Part shown: positions 11,748 through 13,622 of the stretch, in pieces
Layout of the letters: the number at the start of each line of letters is the position of its first letter
Position numbering within the stretch: position 1 is the stretch's first letter
Assembly: GCA_030689285.1 (NCBI GenBank)
Contig: JAUYJM010000076.1
Location: 1-13,622, forward strand
Reading direction: 5' to 3'
Length of the DNA stretch: 13,622 bases
Source: a bacterium
GTDB lineage: Bacteria; Patescibacteriota; Minisyncoccia; Phycocordibacterales; GCA-002787175
The notes under the pieces: model-generated
Databases searched by the model: none
Told to the model about the DNA's origin: nothing
The model's input: the letters and a program-made list of their open reading frames with translations, nothing else
Made by a program: the position numbers and the translations under genes

Positions 11748-12938
11748 ATGGCAGATTTTGATAGAAGCAAGCCGCACGTAAACGTCGGCACAATAGGCCA
11801 CGTTGACCACGGCAAAACGACTTTAACAGCCGCAATCCTGGCTGTTTTAAACAGAGCTGGGCAAAATGTAAAACTTAGAGGTGTGGACCAGATTGACTCG
11901 GCTCCTGAAGAGAAAGCTCGCGGTATTACTATCGCTCTTTCGCACAACGAGTATGAGACGGATGCTCGCCACTACGCCCACATAGACGCTCCAGGTCACG
12001 CCGATTACATCAAAAACATGATTACCGGCGCGGCGCAGATGGACGGCGCGATTTTGGTCGTGGCCGCCACGGATGGTGTTATGCCACAGACACGCGAACA
12101 CATTCTTCTTGCAAAGCAGGTAGGAGTGCCGAAAATAATCGTATTTTTGAATAAGTGCGATACGGTTTCCGAGCCGGAACTAATTGACCTTGTTGAAGAG
12201 GAAGTGCGCGAGCTTTTGGATAAATATGAATTTGACGGAAAGACTGCGCCGGTTATACGAGGTTCCGCTTTGAAAGCGCTTGAATCGGCAAATAACGACG
12301 ACGAATGGTCAAAGAAAGTGCTTGAACTCGCAAGCGCGCTTGATACATACATACCGCAACCCGTAAGAGACATTGAAAAGCCCTTCCTTATGCCCATTGA
12401 GGACATTTTCTCCATTGAAGGCCGAGGAACCGTGGTGACGGGCCGAGTGGAAAGAGGAATTGTAAAAGTTGGAGAGGAAATAGAAATCGTGGGTATAAAA
12501 CCAACCGCCAAGACTACGGTTACAGGGATTGAAATGTTTAATAAACAGCTTCAAGAGGGTATGGCTGGAGACAACGCGGGTGTGCTTCTTCGCGGCACAA
12601 AAAAGGAAGAGGTGCATCGCGGACAGGTGCTTGCTAAACCGGGTACTGTTACTCCTCACACCGATTTTGAGTCTGAAGTCTATATCTTGAAGAAAGAGGA
12701 AGGAGGCCGACATACACCATTCTTTACAGGTTATAAGCCACAGTTTTATATCAGAACCACAGATGTAACAGGGGAGGTAACTTTGCCTGAAGGCAAAGAA
12801 ATGGTTATGCCAGGCGACACCATTACATTTAAAGTGAAGCTTGTCGCGCCTGTAGCTTTGGAGGAAAAGCAAAGGTTTGCCATTCGTGAAGGAGGTAAGA
12901 CGGTTGGAGCGGGAGTAGTTACCAAAGTCGTGGCATAG
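11748..12938 (+). CDS. tuf: Elongation factor Tu
   Basis: This 396-aa GTPase delivers aminoacyl-tRNA to the ribosome A site. It has GHVDHGKT (17-24), T61 within RGITI, DAPGH (80-84), NKCD (135-138) and GSALK; domain II with GRGTVVTGRVERG; and domain III with the PHTDFESEVYILKKEEGGRHTPF and YRPQFY-type block. The length is standard. Two departures from most bacterial EF-Tu are seen: DAPGH in place of DCPGH (A81), a form usual in archaeal and eukaryotic EF-1A, and ALSHNEYE where INxxHVEYE is typical. Both are outside the catalytic residues and H84 is kept. It follows the second accessory island and precedes rpsJ by 129 bp. Its stop codon lies within a hairpin (12922-12950). Confidence 0.98.
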   Translation: MADFDRSKPHVNVGTIGHVDHGKTTLTAAILAVLNRAGQNVKLRGVDQIDSAPEEKARGITIALSHNEYETDARHYAHIDAPGHADYIKNMITGAAQMDGAILVVAATDGVMPQTREHILLAKQVGVPKIIVFLNKCDTVSEPELIDLVEEEVRELLDKYEFDGKTAPVIRGSALKALESANNDDEWSKKVLELASALDTYIPQPVRDIEKPFLMPIEDIFSIEGRGTVVTGRVERGIVKVGEEIEIVGIKPTAKTTVTGIEMFNKQLQEGMAGDNAGVLLRGTKKEEVHRGQVLAKPGTVTPHTDFESEVYILKKEEGGRHTPFFTGYKPQFYIRTTDVTGEVTLPEGKEMVMPGDTITFKVKLVAPVALEEKQRFAIREGGKTVGAGVVTKVVA

Positions 12939-12950
12939 CCACGACTTTGG
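12922..12950 (+). terminator. Hairpin spanning the tuf stop codon
   Basis: CCAAAGTCGTGGC (12922-12934) and its exact complement (12938-12950) surround a 3-nt loop, with the TAG at 12936-12938. There is no T-tract, so it is more likely an attenuator, pause or 3'-end-protecting structure than a full terminator. Confidence 0.55.
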
Positions 12951-12972
12951 AAATAACCAAATTCCAAGAAAG

Positions 12973-13054
12973 CAATAACCAAACAATCCTCAAACATCAA
13001 TAAATAAGTTCAAAACTTTTTGAAGTTTGTTTGTATCTTGTTTCTTGGTTATTG
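12973..13054. repeat. Foldback in the tuf-rpsJ spacer
   Basis: CAATAACCAA (12973-12982) pairs with TTGGTTATTG (13045-13054), with an inner TTCAAAA/TTTTGAA-type palindrome around 13009-13024. It resembles the spacer foldbacks before rpsL and rpsG. Confidence 0.55.
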
Positions 13055-13067
13055 TAAATTTACAAAG

Positions 13068-13439
13068 ATGGTTACCAAAGAAAAAATAACAAAAAAGAAA
13101 ACGACAAAAGCCGCAAAGGTAAAGGAATCGGCTGTTTCAAAGTTGCGCATTCGCGTGCGCGCTTACGAGAGTAAGATATTGGACGCTTCCGTAAAACAGA
13201 TATTGGACACCGCTTCAAGGTTTGACGCTGAAATTCAAGGACCGATACCTCTTCCCACTGAAATAAAAAAGTACACTGTAAACAGGTCGTCTTTTGTGTT
13301 TAAAAACGCCCGAGAGCAATTTGAAATGAGAGTGCATAAAAGACTTTTAGACATCATAAATCCAAGCGGCAAAGTAATTGAATCTTTGACAAATCTTTCT
13401 CTGCCTTCGGGGGTCAACATAGACGTCAAAATGCTGTGA
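13068..13439 (+). CDS. rpsJ: 30S ribosomal protein S10
   Basis: This 123-aa protein is part of the small-subunit head; in other bacteria it also binds NusB in transcription antitermination. S10 motifs are present: KLRIRVRAYESKILDASVKQI, GPIPLPTEIKKYTVNRSSF and REQFEMRVHKRLLDI, with the end SGVNIDVKML. It is about 20 residues longer than the E. coli protein because of a lysine/threonine-rich N-terminus (MVTKEKITKKKTTKAAK). An upstream in-frame TTG at 13020 would add 16 hydrophobic residues that do not suit S10, so ATG 13068 is chosen. No Shine-Dalgarno is visible. It follows tuf as in the canonical str-to-S10 junction, but the strong terminator at 13486-13521 separates it from whatever comes next. 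Confidence 0.95.
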   Translation: MVTKEKITKKKTTKAAKVKESAVSKLRIRVRAYESKILDASVKQILDTASRFDAEIQGPIPLPTEIKKYTVNRSSFVFKNAREQFEMRVHKRLLDIINPSGKVIESLTNLSLPSGVNIDVKML

Positions 13440-13485
13440 CATCGCGCGAAATGCGCGAATGAAAGGCGTGAATGAATGATACGAA

Positions 13486-13521
13486 TAAAGTAAAAATCGC
13501 CGTACGGCGATTTTTACTTTA
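13486..13521 (+). terminator. Rho-independent terminator after rpsJ
   Basis: A perfect 36-bp palindrome (TAAAGTAAAAATCGCCGT and its complement) ends in TTTTTACTTTA. It implies that rpsJ is not read through into an S10 operon, or is only partly. The 100 bp after it hold no gene; TTGACA at 13586-13591 with a weak TAGCTT 17 bp later could be a promoter for the next gene. Confidence 0.85.
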
Positions 13522-13622
13522 CACAATAGAAACCTAAATGCGTCGTTCCCAAGTTCATTTTTTTTGTTCAAGCTATGGAACATAATTGACAGTGAATTAA
13601 AGAATTAATAGCTTTTTTAATT

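Overview
The window carries the str (streptomycin) ribosomal operon region of what is most likely a Candidate Phyla Radiation (Patescibacteria, Parcubacteria-like) bacterium. Supporting this are many very short membrane or coiled-coil proteins, core genes with no recognisable Shine-Dalgarno sequence, an S12 protein with an insert before the KRGVC motif, a lysine-rich extended S10, and repeat-laden spacers. TGA is used as a normal stop (rpsG, rpsJ), which argues against the recoded Gracilibacteria/Absconditabacteria. The taxonomic call is inference.

Layout. 1-260: a multi-hairpin structured repeat. 261-1446: a ComEC-like metallo-hydrolase gene (+) converging on rpmB/L28 (-) over a shared terminator. 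1596-2207: a site-2 protease. 2369-3360: rpsL and rpsG, separated by a 98-bp foldback. 3376-3576: a two-helix membrane protein. 3581-3668: the first 29 codons of a fusA gene, broken off inside the GTPase P-loop region. 3669-5906: an island of unassigned DNA, two direct copies of a ~96-bp repeat, a five-helix membrane protein, and a small coiled-coil/membrane operon interrupted by a 196-bp MITE-like element. 5907-8087: an intact fusA with its own candidate promoter. 8113-9027: terminators and two foldback elements. 9047-11166: two minus-strand genes (a secreted beta-rich protein and a membrane protein), each with its own promoter, Shine-Dalgarno and terminator. 11748-13439: tuf and rpsJ, then a strong terminator.

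The translation genes (S12, S7, EF-G, EF-Tu, S10, plus L28) supply ribosome parts and elongation GTPases. The usual rpsL-rpsG-fusA-tuf-rpsJ order is kept but is split by two accessory islands.

The most interesting reading is at fusA. Its truncated and full copies differ at nearly every synonymous position through codon 22, then are identical for 22 bp (3647-3668 and 5973-5994). This is what an insertion within fusA codon 23-29 would leave if the insert carried a replacement promoter and 5' end for the gene. Two further notable signals are a structured repeat present twice with compensatory base changes in its helices, and a MITE whose precise removal would restore a 62-aa frame overlapping the next gene.
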